This document shows positions 9,092 through 18,800 of a stretch of DNA of 64,000 nucleotides, piece by piece (within the stretch, counting starts at the first letter, position 1; each line of letters starts with the position of its first letter). The notes under the pieces are model-generated. The model made no database searches, was not told the origin of the DNA, and saw only the letters and a program-made list of their open reading frames with translations. The stretch covers positions 62,001 through 126,000 of the forward strand of contig NZ_JAHQZU010000008.1 of assembly GCF_019061185.1 (NCBI RefSeq), in the 5' to 3' direction. Made by a program: the position numbers and the translations under genes. This DNA comes from Paracoccus sp. Z118 (GTDB lineage: Bacteria; Pseudomonadota; Alphaproteobacteria; Rhodobacterales; Rhodobacteraceae).

Positions 9092-10543
9092 ATGAGCCTG
9101 TCGAACGCCCTGTCGAACGCCATGTCCGGGCTGGCCTATGCCGCCCGCGGCACCGAGGTGGTCGCCGCGAACATCGCCAACGCACAGACGCCGGGTTACG
9201 CGCGGCGCGAAATCCAGCTTTCGCCACGGCCCCATATCGCCACTGGCGGCGGCGTCCAGATCGATTCGGTCGCCCGCGTGGTGCAGCAGTCGGTTCTCGC
9301 CCAGCACCGGATCTCGGCTGCCAGCGCCTCAGGCGCCGCAGTGCTGACCAGCTTCGCCCGCGACATCGAGCAGGCCATCGGCACGCCGGGCGCGCCCGGT
9401 TCGCTGACGGCGACGCTCGCCGATTTCGAGGCTGCCCTGCTCGGCGCGGCCGCCCGGCCTGAGAACGAGGCGAAGCTGGCCGCCGTCCTGTCCACCGCCG
9501 GCGCCCTGACGACCCAGCTGAACCAGCTGGGGGATCGCCTCCAAGACAGCCGAACGGCCGCCGACAAAGCGATCGGCCACGATGTCGCAAGGCTGAGCAG
9601 CGGGCTGGAGCAGGTCGCCGATCTCAACCGCCGCATCGCCGTCCATGTCGCGCAAGGGGACGATGCCACCGCGCTGATGGACCACCGGCAGGCCCTGATC
9701 TCCGGGCTTTCCGAGATCGTGCCACTGCAGGAACTGCCGCGCGAGAACGGCAGGATCGCCCTCGTGACCAAGGGCGGCGCCCTGCTGCTGGACGGCACGA
9801 AGCCGCTGCCCATCGGCTTTCAACCGACAGCTCACATCATGGCGGGAATGTCGGCGGGCAATCCCCTGAGCCGACTGATCGTCGATGGAGCCGAACTGAG
9901 CGCAGGGCAGATGGCGATGTTCGCTGGCGGGCGGCTGGCGGCAAACTTCACGGTCCGGGACCAGTCCGCCCCGGACCTGCAGTCCGATCTGGACCGGTTC
10001 GCGCTCGATCTGGCGCAACGCGCCGCGGATCCGGCCGTCGATCCTTCGCTGACCGCCCAGCCTGGCCTGTTTACCGATCAGGGCGGGGTGCCGGATGCGG
10101 CGCTTCCCGGTTTTGCCAGCCGGATCAAGTTGAACATGCTGGCCGACCCGAACGCGGGCGGGGCGCTGTGGCGCCTGCGCGACGGCATGGGTGCAGCGGT
10201 GCCAGGCTCGGTCGGCAACGCAGGCATGCTGGATCGGCTGTCCGGCGCCCTCGCCCAGTCGCGCCTCCCGACCGGCGATCCGCTGGCCACCGCGCCGCGT
10301 TCCGCTCAGAGCTTCGCGGCCGACCTGTCCTCGCGCGCGGCGCGGCAGCGGCTTGGCGCCGAGGCTGACCAGTCCCGCGCCACAGCCGAACATGACGCCC
10401 TTTCAGACCTGCTTGGGCGCGACGGCGTGGACACCGACCGCGAACTCGAAAACCTGCTGAATCTGGAACGGGCCTATGCCGCCAACGCCAAGGTGCTGAA
10501 GGCGGTGGACGACATGCTGCTCAACATCCTGGGGCTTACATGA
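9092..10543 (+). CDS. flgK: Flagellar hook-associated protein 1 FlgK
   Basis: A 483-residue hook-filament junction protein. The N-terminus (SLSNALSNAMSGLAYAARG, then VAANIANAQTPGYARR) and C-terminus (ENLLNLERAYAANAKVLKAV) are the paired rod/hook-family termini that form the D0 coiled coil. The middle contains the FlgK helical domain, about 90-330. The protein is shorter than the E. coli form (about 547), which is common in this group. The stop overlaps the flgL start (ATGA), indicating translational coupling with its junction partner. The call rests on clear termini and gene order. Confidence 0.9.
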   Translation: MSLSNALSNAMSGLAYAARGTEVVAANIANAQTPGYARREIQLSPRPHIATGGGVQIDSVARVVQQSVLAQHRISAASASGAAVLTSFARDIEQAIGTPGAPGSLTATLADFEAALLGAAARPENEAKLAAVLSTAGALTTQLNQLGDRLQDSRTAADKAIGHDVARLSSGLEQVADLNRRIAVHVAQGDDATALMDHRQALISGLSEIVPLQELPRENGRIALVTKGGALLLDGTKPLPIGFQPTAHIMAGMSAGNPLSRLIVDGAELSAGQMAMFAGGRLAANFTVRDQSAPDLQSDLDRFALDLAQRAADPAVDPSLTAQPGLFTDQGGVPDAALPGFASRIKLNMLADPNAGGALWRLRDGMGAAVPGSVGNAGMLDRLSGALAQSRLPTGDPLATAPRSAQSFAADLSSRAARQRLGAEADQSRATAEHDALSDLLGRDGVDTDRELENLLNLERAYAANAKVLKAVDDMLLNILGLT

Positions 10544-11553
10544 GCATTTCCCTGACCACCGCCGATCTGTCCCGTGCCGTCCAGCTGCGCCGCGCGAACC
10601 AGGAGTTGAAGGGGCAGATGGCCGCCCTGACGCATGAGATCACGACCGGACAGCGCCACGACCTCGCTGCGGCCCAGCGGGGCGATAGGGGCGCCTTGGC
10701 GTTCATGGGCTCGCAGCTGACGGCGCTGGAGGCGCTGTCGAACAATGCCACGCTCATCGGCAACGATCTGCAGGCGGTTCAGACCGCGTTCTCGGGGATC
10801 GAGACCGTGGTCCAGGATTTCGGCGCAGCCTTCATCGGGCACGGGCTCGCGGGCAATCCCGCCACCCTGTCGCTGGCCGCTCGCCAGGCTGCAGCGGGCA
10901 TGGAGACCGTGGTCGGCGCGCTGAACGTGAGCGTTGGCGGCCGCTACCTGCTGTCGGGGGCGTCGGTCGATGTGCCGCCGATCTCGCCCGCGACGGACAT
11001 ACTCGCCAGCGCCCGCGCGATAGCTGCCGCTCAGCCGACCGCCGGTCAGGCGATCGCGGCACTCGACGCCTGGTTCGCTGCGCCCGCAGGGGCGGGCGGG
11101 CTCCTGGACCAGGCCTATCACGGCGTGGCTGGCGGAACCGGGGTCCCCATTTCGCCCGGCACGAAGATCGGAAATCCCGTGGATGCCTCTGCCGCAGGGC
11201 TGCGGGACATCATGAAGGGCCTCGCGATCGCGGCTCTCGCAGGCGATCCACCGGCCGCCTTCGGAGAGGGTGCCGCCGCCCTGCTGATCGGGGCCGCGGG
11301 CGAACGGATGGTCGCTGGGGGGATGGAACTGACGAAAATGCAGGCGGCGGTCGGCGTCGCGCAGGCGACGGTGGAGCAGGCCGCCACCCGCAACGGCGCC
11401 GAGATATCCAGCCTGAAGATCATGCAGAGCAAGCTGGTCTCGGCCGATCCCTACGAGACCGCGACCGCCCTGACCGAGGCGCAGGGGCGGCTTGAAAGCC
11501 TTTATGCACTGACGGCAAGGCTCAGCCGACTTTCGCTGGCGGAGTACCTGTGA
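10540..11553 (+). CDS. flgL: Flagellar hook-associated protein 3 FlgL
   Basis: A 337-residue flagellin-like protein. It opens with a flagellin-type helix (LSRAVQLRRANQELKGQMAA) and ends with the complementary C-terminal helix (ETATALTEAQGRLESLYALT). The central part has the Ala/Gly-rich sequence seen in short alphaproteobacterial FlgL proteins. It forms the second junction ring between hook and filament. Translation is coupled to flgK by an ATGA overlap at its start and to flgI by the overlap at its end. Sequence conservation in FlgL is weak, so the name leans on gene order as well as the helical termini. Confidence 0.87.
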   Translation: MSISLTTADLSRAVQLRRANQELKGQMAALTHEITTGQRHDLAAAQRGDRGALAFMGSQLTALEALSNNATLIGNDLQAVQTAFSGIETVVQDFGAAFIGHGLAGNPATLSLAARQAAAGMETVVGALNVSVGGRYLLSGASVDVPPISPATDILASARAIAAAQPTAGQAIAALDAWFAAPAGAGGLLDQAYHGVAGGTGVPISPGTKIGNPVDASAAGLRDIMKGLAIAALAGDPPAAFGEGAAALLIGAAGERMVAGGMELTKMQAAVGVAQATVEQAATRNGAEISSLKIMQSKLVSADPYETATALTEAQGRLESLYALTARLSRLSLAEYL

Positions 11554-12659
11554 TGGCGATGCTGTGGCGATTGCTGGCGCTGGCGATGCTCTGCCTTCCG
11601 TCGCTGGCCCATTCGGCGCCCGTGCGGATCAAGGATCTGGTCACGGTTGACGGCGTACGGGGCAACGACCTTGTCGGCTATGGCCTCGTCGTCGGGCTGA
11701 ACGGCACCGGCGACAGTCTGCGGAACACTCCCTACACCGAAGAAATGCTCGGCGGCATGCTGGAGCGGCTGGGCGTCAATGTCTCGGGCGAGAGCTTTCG
11801 GCCGAAGAACGTCGCGGCCGTTCTGGTCACGGCGTCGTTGCCGCCTTTTGCCCGTGCCGGAGGTCAGATCGACGTGAATGTCGCGGCCATCGGGGATGCC
11901 AAAAGCCTGCTCGGCGGAACGCTGATCCTGACGCCGCTGAACGCCGCGGACGGGTCGGTCTATGCGGTGGCGCAGGGTTCGGTCATCGCGGGCGGCGTGG
12001 CAGCCGAGGGTGAGGCGGCGAGGGTCGTCCAGGGTGTTCCGACGGCCGGCTCCATTCCCTCGGGGGCCAGGGTAGAGCGTGAGGTGAGCTTTGATTTCTC
12101 GACGATGACCGGCTTCCGGCTGGCGCTTCGGACGGCGGATTTCACCACTGCGGCGCGGATCGAGGCGGCGATCAACGCCGATCTGGGCGCGCGCGTGGCC
12201 GAGTTGCTGGATGCCGGCACGATCGCTATCGATCCGAGCAGCCTGGGAACGGTGAATCCGGCGCGGCTTGCCGGACGGATCGAGAATATCACGGTAGAGC
12301 CCGAATCCCGTGCCCGCGTCGTGGTCGATCACCGGTCAGGGACGATCGTCATGGGGGAGGATGTGCGGATTTCCCGCGTCGCGGTCTCGCAGGGCAACCT
12401 GACGCTGCGGGTGCGGGAAACCCCGGTCGTCTCGCAACCGAATCCGTTTGCCGAAGGGGAGACGGTGATCGTGCCGCGGACCGATGCGGAGATCACGCAG
12501 GAGCCGGGGATCGGCTTTGCCGAGGTGAGCGGGGAGTCCTCTCTGTCCGACGTGGTGGCCGGGCTGAATGCCTTGGGCGTGAGGCCGCGAGAGTTGATCG
12601 ATATCCTGAAGGCCGTGCACGCGGCCGGGGCGCTGCATGCAGAGTTCGTGGTGAACTGA
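11553..12659 (+). CDS. flgI: Flagellar P-ring protein FlgI
   Basis: A 368-residue periplasmic P-ring protein. It has a classical signal peptide (MAMLWRLLALAMLCLPSLAHSA, about 22 residues) followed by the diagnostic RIKDLVTVDGVRGNDLVGYG and VVGLNGTGD. It ends with the conserved LNALGVRPRELIDILKAVHAAGALHAE. FlgI assembles in the peptidoglycan layer around the rod. The ATG at 11553 is preferred over a GTG three bases upstream because GGAG at 11541 is eight bases away; it shares one base with the flgL stop. No flgH or flgA lies in the window, so the remaining basal-body genes must be elsewhere. Confidence 0.93.
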   Translation: MAMLWRLLALAMLCLPSLAHSAPVRIKDLVTVDGVRGNDLVGYGLVVGLNGTGDSLRNTPYTEEMLGGMLERLGVNVSGESFRPKNVAAVLVTASLPPFARAGGQIDVNVAAIGDAKSLLGGTLILTPLNAADGSVYAVAQGSVIAGGVAAEGEAARVVQGVPTAGSIPSGARVEREVSFDFSTMTGFRLALRTADFTTAARIEAAINADLGARVAELLDAGTIAIDPSSLGTVNPARLAGRIENITVEPESRARVVVDHRSGTIVMGEDVRISRVAVSQGNLTLRVRETPVVSQPNPFAEGETVIVPRTDAEITQEPGIGFAEVSGESSLSDVVAGLNALGVRPRELIDILKAVHAAGALHAEFVVN

Positions 12660-12784
12660 TGCGGGGTGATGCGTGGCACCGACGCGACCGGGCCGTCCGG
12701 GCCCCTTGGGGCGCGGCCGTAAAGGACGGGTCGGCCAAGCTGGGAAGGGCCGAGCAGGGTGCGGTCAAGTGGCGCAGCGTCTGA
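12659..12784 (+). CDS. Possible small ORF coupled to flgI, unknown
   Basis: A 41-codon frame starting at the ATG that shares its first base with the flgI stop (TGATG), a spacing typical of coupled translation. The product would be basic (many Arg/Lys) with no recognisable domain. Third codon positions are mostly G or C as in its neighbours, which is weak support in so GC-rich a genome. It ends about 95 bases before the convergent glucan synthase stop. It could equally be chance. I do not recognise it. Confidence 0.2.
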   Translation: MRGDAWHRRDRAVRAPWGAAVKDGSAKLGRAEQGAVKWRSV

Positions 12785-12879
12785 CCGAGGAGCCGCGACG
12801 GCGGATGCGGGAACGAAACATCGAAAATCACCACCTCCTTGGCGGGCGGCCTGCTGTTCGGATCGAAGCCGTCCGAAAG
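12785..12879. other. Short convergent intergenic stretch
   Basis: This is the rest of the gap between flgI and the converging glucan synthase gene. A perfect AAGGAGGTG ribosome-binding-like run exists on the minus strand near 12830-12840, but only an 18-codon Arg-rich frame follows it. I see no uridine-tailed terminator on either strand. Confidence 0.3.
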
Positions 12880-15800
12880 CTACTCGGGATCATCACCCGA
12901 GGACAGGATGGTTTCCAGCGCCGGCGGAGGCTCCTTCCGGGCCAGCCCTCCGCCAGCCCTCACCAGCTTGCCCGGCACGACGGGTTCGCCATCGACTTCC
13001 ACGATGGGCGCTCCTGCGCGTTCCTGGCGGACCGCCAGATGGTATTCGCGTCCGGCGAGACGCAGCGTTGCGGTGAAGCCGGGCCAGTCCGGGGGCAGGT
13101 TCGGGTCGATGGTGAAGCCGCCCGCCCGGCGCTGGATGCCGAGGATGCCCTCGACCGCCGCGCGGTACATCCAGCCGGCGGACCCGGTATACCAGGTCCA
13201 TCCGCCACGGCCGAGCTTGTCGCGTCCGGCGTAGATGTCGGCGACGGCGACGTAGGGCTCGACCCGGTAGCCGTCGGCCGATCGCGGGTCGGCGGAATGC
13301 GAGATCGGGTTGATGGCGTCGAACAGCCGGTGGGCGCGCTGGCCGTCGCCGCTGCGGCCGAGCGCATAGACCATCCACATCGCCGCATGGGTGTATTGAC
13401 CGCCGTTCTCGCGCACTCCCGCCGGATAGGCCTTGATATAGCCCGGTTCGACATCCGAGCGGGCGAAGGGCGGGGTGAACAGCCGCATCAGCCCGGCATC
13501 CCGGTCGAACAGCTGGTCGAGCGCGGCATTGACCGCGGTGGCGGCGCGATCGGGGCGGCCCGCGCCCGAGAGCAGCGCCCAGCTTTGCGCGATCGAATCG
13601 ATGCGGCATTCCTCGCTTTCGGCGGAGCCGAGCGGGGTGCCGTCGTCGAAATAACCGCGCCGATACCAGGCACCGTCCCAGCCCGCGCGGTCCAGTGCCG
13701 CGGCGACGGAGGTGCGGTGCGCCGCCCAGGCGTCGGCTCGTGCGTCGTCGCCCCGTGCGCGGGCCAGCGGTGCGAAGGCGTCGATCGTCGCACAGAGGAA
13801 CCAGCCCAGCCACACGCTTTCGCCGCGCCCTTCCTCGCCCACGCGGTTCATTCCGTCGTTCCAGTCGCCGCCGAGAATCAGCGGCAGGCCCCGCTCGCCC
13901 GTGCGGGCCACGGCAAGGTCCAGCGCCCGCGCGCAATGCTCGTAGAACGGCGCGATCTCGCCCGAAGGCTGCGGGGTCAGGAACAGATCGTGCTGACCCG
14001 GCGCAAGCTCGGGACCCGCGATGAATTCCACCGGCTCGTCGAGCAGGCCGGTATCGCCCGTCGCCGCGATGTATTGCGCGGTGATGTGGCCAAGCCACAC
14101 CACGTCGTCCGAGATCATCGTCCGCACCCCCGCGCCCGAGCGGGGCAGCCACCAATGCTGCACGTCGCCTTCGACGAACTGGCGCGAGGCCGCGTTCAGC
14201 AGTTGCTTGCGGCAGAGCGAGGGGTCCTGCAGCAGCATCGCCGCCGTATCCTGCAACTGGTCGCGGAAGCCGAAAGCGCCCGAGGCCTGGTAGAACCCGG
14301 TCCGCGCCCGGATGCGGCAGCCGAGCGACTGATAGGGAAGCCAGGCATTGACCATCAGGTCCAGCTTCGGATCGGGCGTTTCCACCTGCAGGCTGCCCAG
14401 CAGGTCGCCCCATTCGGCCTCGGCCGCCGCAAGGCCGCGCGCCGCGGCGCCGGGCGCGCGGGTGGCGCGCAGGGTGTCCGGCAGCGTCTCGGCGGTGCCT
14501 TCCGCGAGGATCACGGTCGTCGCGGCCGACTGGCCGGGCTCGATGTCGAGCGTCCAGCGAATCGCGGCGCCGGGATCGCCCTCGGTCCCGAGTTCACCCT
14601 CGGGCCGCGCCGGAGGCCAGCGGTCCAGCCCCGCCGGGCGCCTCATCGACCCGCCGCGGCCCAGGAAACCCGCGCGCGACGCGGAGACAGCGTCGATCGG
14701 CCGGTCGCAGGACAGCGCGACGATGCGGTCGGCGAAATCGGCCGAGAACGGGTTGCGCGCGGTCAGAGCGTTGGCGATCTCGTCGAAGCGGGCGCGGATC
14801 ATCGGGGCGCTGCGGGCGCGGTCGTTGCCCAGCACCAGTTCCACGAAGGCCGCGCCGCGCAGGCGAAGGCGCCGGTCGGTGCGGTTGTGGACCGTCAGGC
14901 GGGTCAGGCGGGCGGGTTGATCTTCGGCCAGCGTCATCACCGCTTCGAGCGCGACCCAGCCGTGATCGGCGGTGAATCGGGAATAGCCCAGCCCGTGCGC
15001 GGCCTCGTAGACGGCGCCGTCATCCTCGGCCAGCGCGAGGAACGGCGAGGCGATGCGCCCGGAATCGCGGTCATAGACCCAAAGCCCTTCGCCGGGGCGG
15101 TTCACCAGCGGATCGTTCGACCAGGGCGAAATCTGGAAATCGCGCGAGTTGACCGCCCAGCTATAGGGCGCGCCCTCGGCCGAGACGTGGAAGCCGAAGC
15201 CGTCCCGCGCGATCACGTTGATCCATGGCTGCGGGGTCGGGCGGTTTCGGGTGGTGCGCACGACGTATTCGCGCCCGCCGGGGGCGAAGCCGCCATAGCC
15301 GTTCCAGTAGTCCAGCTGCGATTGCGAGGGCGGGACCGGCCGCGGGTCGCGCGGCTGGTCCCGCCGGGGCGCCGGCCGCAGGTCGGGGACAGGGGCCACG
15401 GTGTCGGACAGCCGCTCGATCTGCTCGGCCAGGCGACCGTTGCGGGTATGCAGGACGATCCGGGCCGCGGCGAGCAGGGTCTGGAACGATTCGTCCGAGA
15501 TCTGGTCGCGCCGCACGGCGTGAAGGTAGCACGGGCCGTCGCGCTGCGGCTCGGCCGCGTCGATCAGCGATTTCAACTGGTGCTGCAGGTCCTGGATATA
15601 GCTGCTGGCGCGTTCGTTCAGCACCACGACATCGTGGGAAACGCCGCGCGCGCGCAGGAACTGGTGCATCCGCAGCGCCTGTCGGACGATCGGCAGGTCG
15701 CCCTCGTTGTCGATGCGGATCAGCAGGATCGGGTCGTCGCCGGAAATCCCCAGCGGCCACAGCGCCGATTGCGGCCCCATGCGACCGTCGGCGCCGCCTT

Positions 15801-18800
15801 CCAGCGCAAGGCGCATGTCGGGCCAGATCAGCAGCGCGGCGAAGCGGCGGAAAAGCCGCGCGTCCTCCAGCGAGACGCCGAGGTGGCGCAGCTGCACCTG
15901 CGAATAGGTCCAAGCCAAGCGCAGCTCGTTGTCGAAGACCGAGGAGCGGACGTAATGCGCCGCCAGCCGGTCGCGCCTTTCGGCGCTGTCGGCGACCAGC
16001 GTCCAGAAGGTCAGCGACACGGTCTTGCCCGCCGGCACACGCACACGGCGGCGAATGGCGAAACAGGGGTCGAGCGTGTGACCCTGTCCGCCCCGCAGCG
16101 CCGCGCCGGGATCGAAGGCGACGGGATCGGCGAGGCTGCGCCCGCGGCCGATGAAGTTGCGGCGGTCGGTCTCCGCCTCGGTCGGGGGCATCCCGGCGCT
16201 CGTGGAATCGGCGATCAGATGGGCAAAGTAGCGCGCCTGGCCCTTGGGATCGCGCGGCTTGCGCTGCGCCACGATCAGCGCGCCGCCGTCGCGGATCTCG
16301 GTTTCCACGAACATCTTGGAGAAGGCCGGATGCGCCCGGTCCGCGGCCGGGGCGTCCAGCACGATCTCGCCATAGGAGGTGATCTCGATCGTGCGGTCGC
16401 TGCCCGAGCGGTTGCGCAGGGTCAGGCGGCGGCCGTCGGCGTCGGCCTCGGTCGCGGCGGTGACCTCCAGCCGGCTTTCGATCGCGTTGGCGGTCTTGAA
16501 GAACTCGGCCTTGTGGTCCGAGAAGATGGCCGAGGCGCGCTCGTTCGGGCCCGAGCAGGGGGCGGCGCTGGCCGACCACCATTCGTTCGACTTGGCGTCG
16601 CGCATCATGATGTAGATGCCGCCGTCGTCGCGGGTCGGGTCGGGCGACCAGCGGTTCACCGCGAAATCGCCCAGCATCGACCGCCCCGCGCCGGTCGAGG
16701 AGATCAGCGTCGAGAACCTGCCGTTCGACATCAGCCCGACCTCGCGTTCGGCGGCGGCGGGATTGTCCACCACGGTCAGGGTGTCGCCGGTCGAGATGCC
16801 GCTGCCTAGCCCGACATGCGCGCGCGAGGGCGAGCGCGTCACCGGCACGATGTCGCGGGGGGATTTCTCCTGCAGCATCAGCTCGGACGCGCGGACCACG
16901 GGGTCGTTGTGGAAGCGGTCGCGGTGGATGCCGTCCAGCACCGCGTTGGCGATGGCCAGGATCGACATGCCGTGGTGGTGGGCCATGACGTTGCGGACGA
17001 TCGAATGATTGGCCCCGTCGCGCAGGCGCGAGCGGGTGAAGTCCACCGCGTCGTAGAACCCGCGCGGCCCCTCGGCGCCAAGCGCGCGCAGCCCGGCGAG
17101 GTTGCGCAGCGCCGCCTGCGGGCGGATCTGGGCCGCCATGATCGAGGCGTAGGGCGCCACCACCTGATCGTTGCCGGGCCGCTTCAGCGCCAGCGCGGGC
17201 ACCCCAAAGGCGTAATACTGGTAGTTCATGTCGCGGTCGCGGGCGTTGAAGGCGCTTTCGGAAACCCCCCAGGGCAGGCCGCGCGCCCGGCCCCAGTCGA
17301 TCTGGACATCGACCGCCATCCGGTTGGAATGGTCGAGGATGCCGCCCTGCCGTTCCTTCAGCAGCAGCGGCGGCATCAGATATTCGAACATGCAGCCCGA
17401 CCACGACAGCAGGGCCGCGTCGTTGCCGATATTGGCGAAGGGCCGCCCCAGCCGGCGCCAGTGCTCCTGCCGCAGATCGCCCTTGGCGACGGCCAGGAAC
17501 GAGGTCAGCCGCGCTTCGGAGGCGAGCAGGTCGTAGCAGGAATCGTCCAGCTGCTCGGCATCGGGGCGGTAGCCGACCGAAAGCAGCATCTTGTCGGGAT
17601 CGACCAGCATGGCGAAATCCATCTGGAACGCCAGCATCCGCGCCCGCTCGGCCATCAGCTGGACCCGCAGGGCAAAGGCTTCCAGCGCCTCGCGCCCTTC
17701 GGGCTGGCGCTCCAGCACGTCGTCGCAGTGTCGCGCCAAGGCGCGGGCCCAATGGGCGACCTCGGCCCCTTCGCCCAGCAGCAGCGAGCCGTCGAGATCG
17801 GCGGCCAGCCGGTCGATGTCGGCGGCCAGCGCGCGCAGCTGGCCGTGGCCGTGACTGCCCCCGCCGCTGCCCGCCATCATCTGCCCAAGGGCGACCGCAA
17901 AGCTCGCGATGGCGGTATCGAGGGTGCGGCGCAGTTCGCGCACGGCGCGGCGCGGCGCGGGCAGCCCCTCGACGCGGGAGCGCAGCACGCCCAGCGTGTC
18001 GGCGATGCCGCGCAGCCGCGGCTGGCGCACCGCCGCCGCCTGACCCGCCCAGTCGCGCAGCCCCGAGGCAAGCGCGATGAGCGCGCCCGCCAGGTTGCCG
18101 CTGTCCACCGACGAGACATAGGGGTGGGGCAGCACGGCCAGCGTGCGGGTGTCATACCAGTTGAAGAAATGCCCCTTGAAGCGGGGCATCCGCTCCATCG
18201 TGGACAGCGTTGCGTCGATGCGGCGCAGCGCGTTCTCGACCCCGATCCAGCCAAGATCATGGGCCGACATCGCCGACATCAGGTAAAGCCCGATATTGGT
18301 GGGCGAGGTCCGCTCGGCCAGTTTCGGCTGCGGCGTTTCCTGGAAGTTGTCGGGCGGCAGGTGATTGGTGCCCGGACCGACGAATTCGTCGAAGTAGCGC
18401 CAGGTCAGGCGGCCGATGCGGCGCAGCTCCGCCACGCCCTCGGGGCTCAGTTGCAGGCGGTCCCGCGTCTCCAGCGGGCGCGAGGCGAGATGCATGATCC
18501 ACGGCGCGGCGATCCACAGCCCGCCGAGCGCCAGCGCGACCGGCAGCGCGACGGGATTGACGAGGGCCGTCGCGACCAGCGCCAGCACGCCGATCGCGAC
18601 CGAGGCCCACATCGCGCGATAGGAATTGCCCAGCACCGCGGGGCCGCGCCCGGCTTCCCGCGCGGGGGTCCATTCCAGCAGGTGCCTGCGCGTGACCAGC
18701 CGCGCCAGCGTGCGCCCGATCGCGTCCAGCGACCGCGCCGCGCGGTGGGCGATGGTGGTGAGGTTCAGCCCAAGCTCGGTCAGGTAGTTGCGGGCGTCGC

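Noticed and set aside
12781..12834. A small minus-strand gene behind a strong AAGGAGGTG sequence
   Set aside because: Only an 18-codon Arg-rich frame follows at odd spacing; a longer frame from GTG runs antisense into flgI.
12673..16809. A 1378-codon open frame on the plus strand opposite the glucan synthase gene
   Set aside because: It is the antisense shadow of a GC-rich coding frame; the minus strand shows full GT84/GH94 motifs, the plus-strand product is Arg/Gly/His-rich with no domain.
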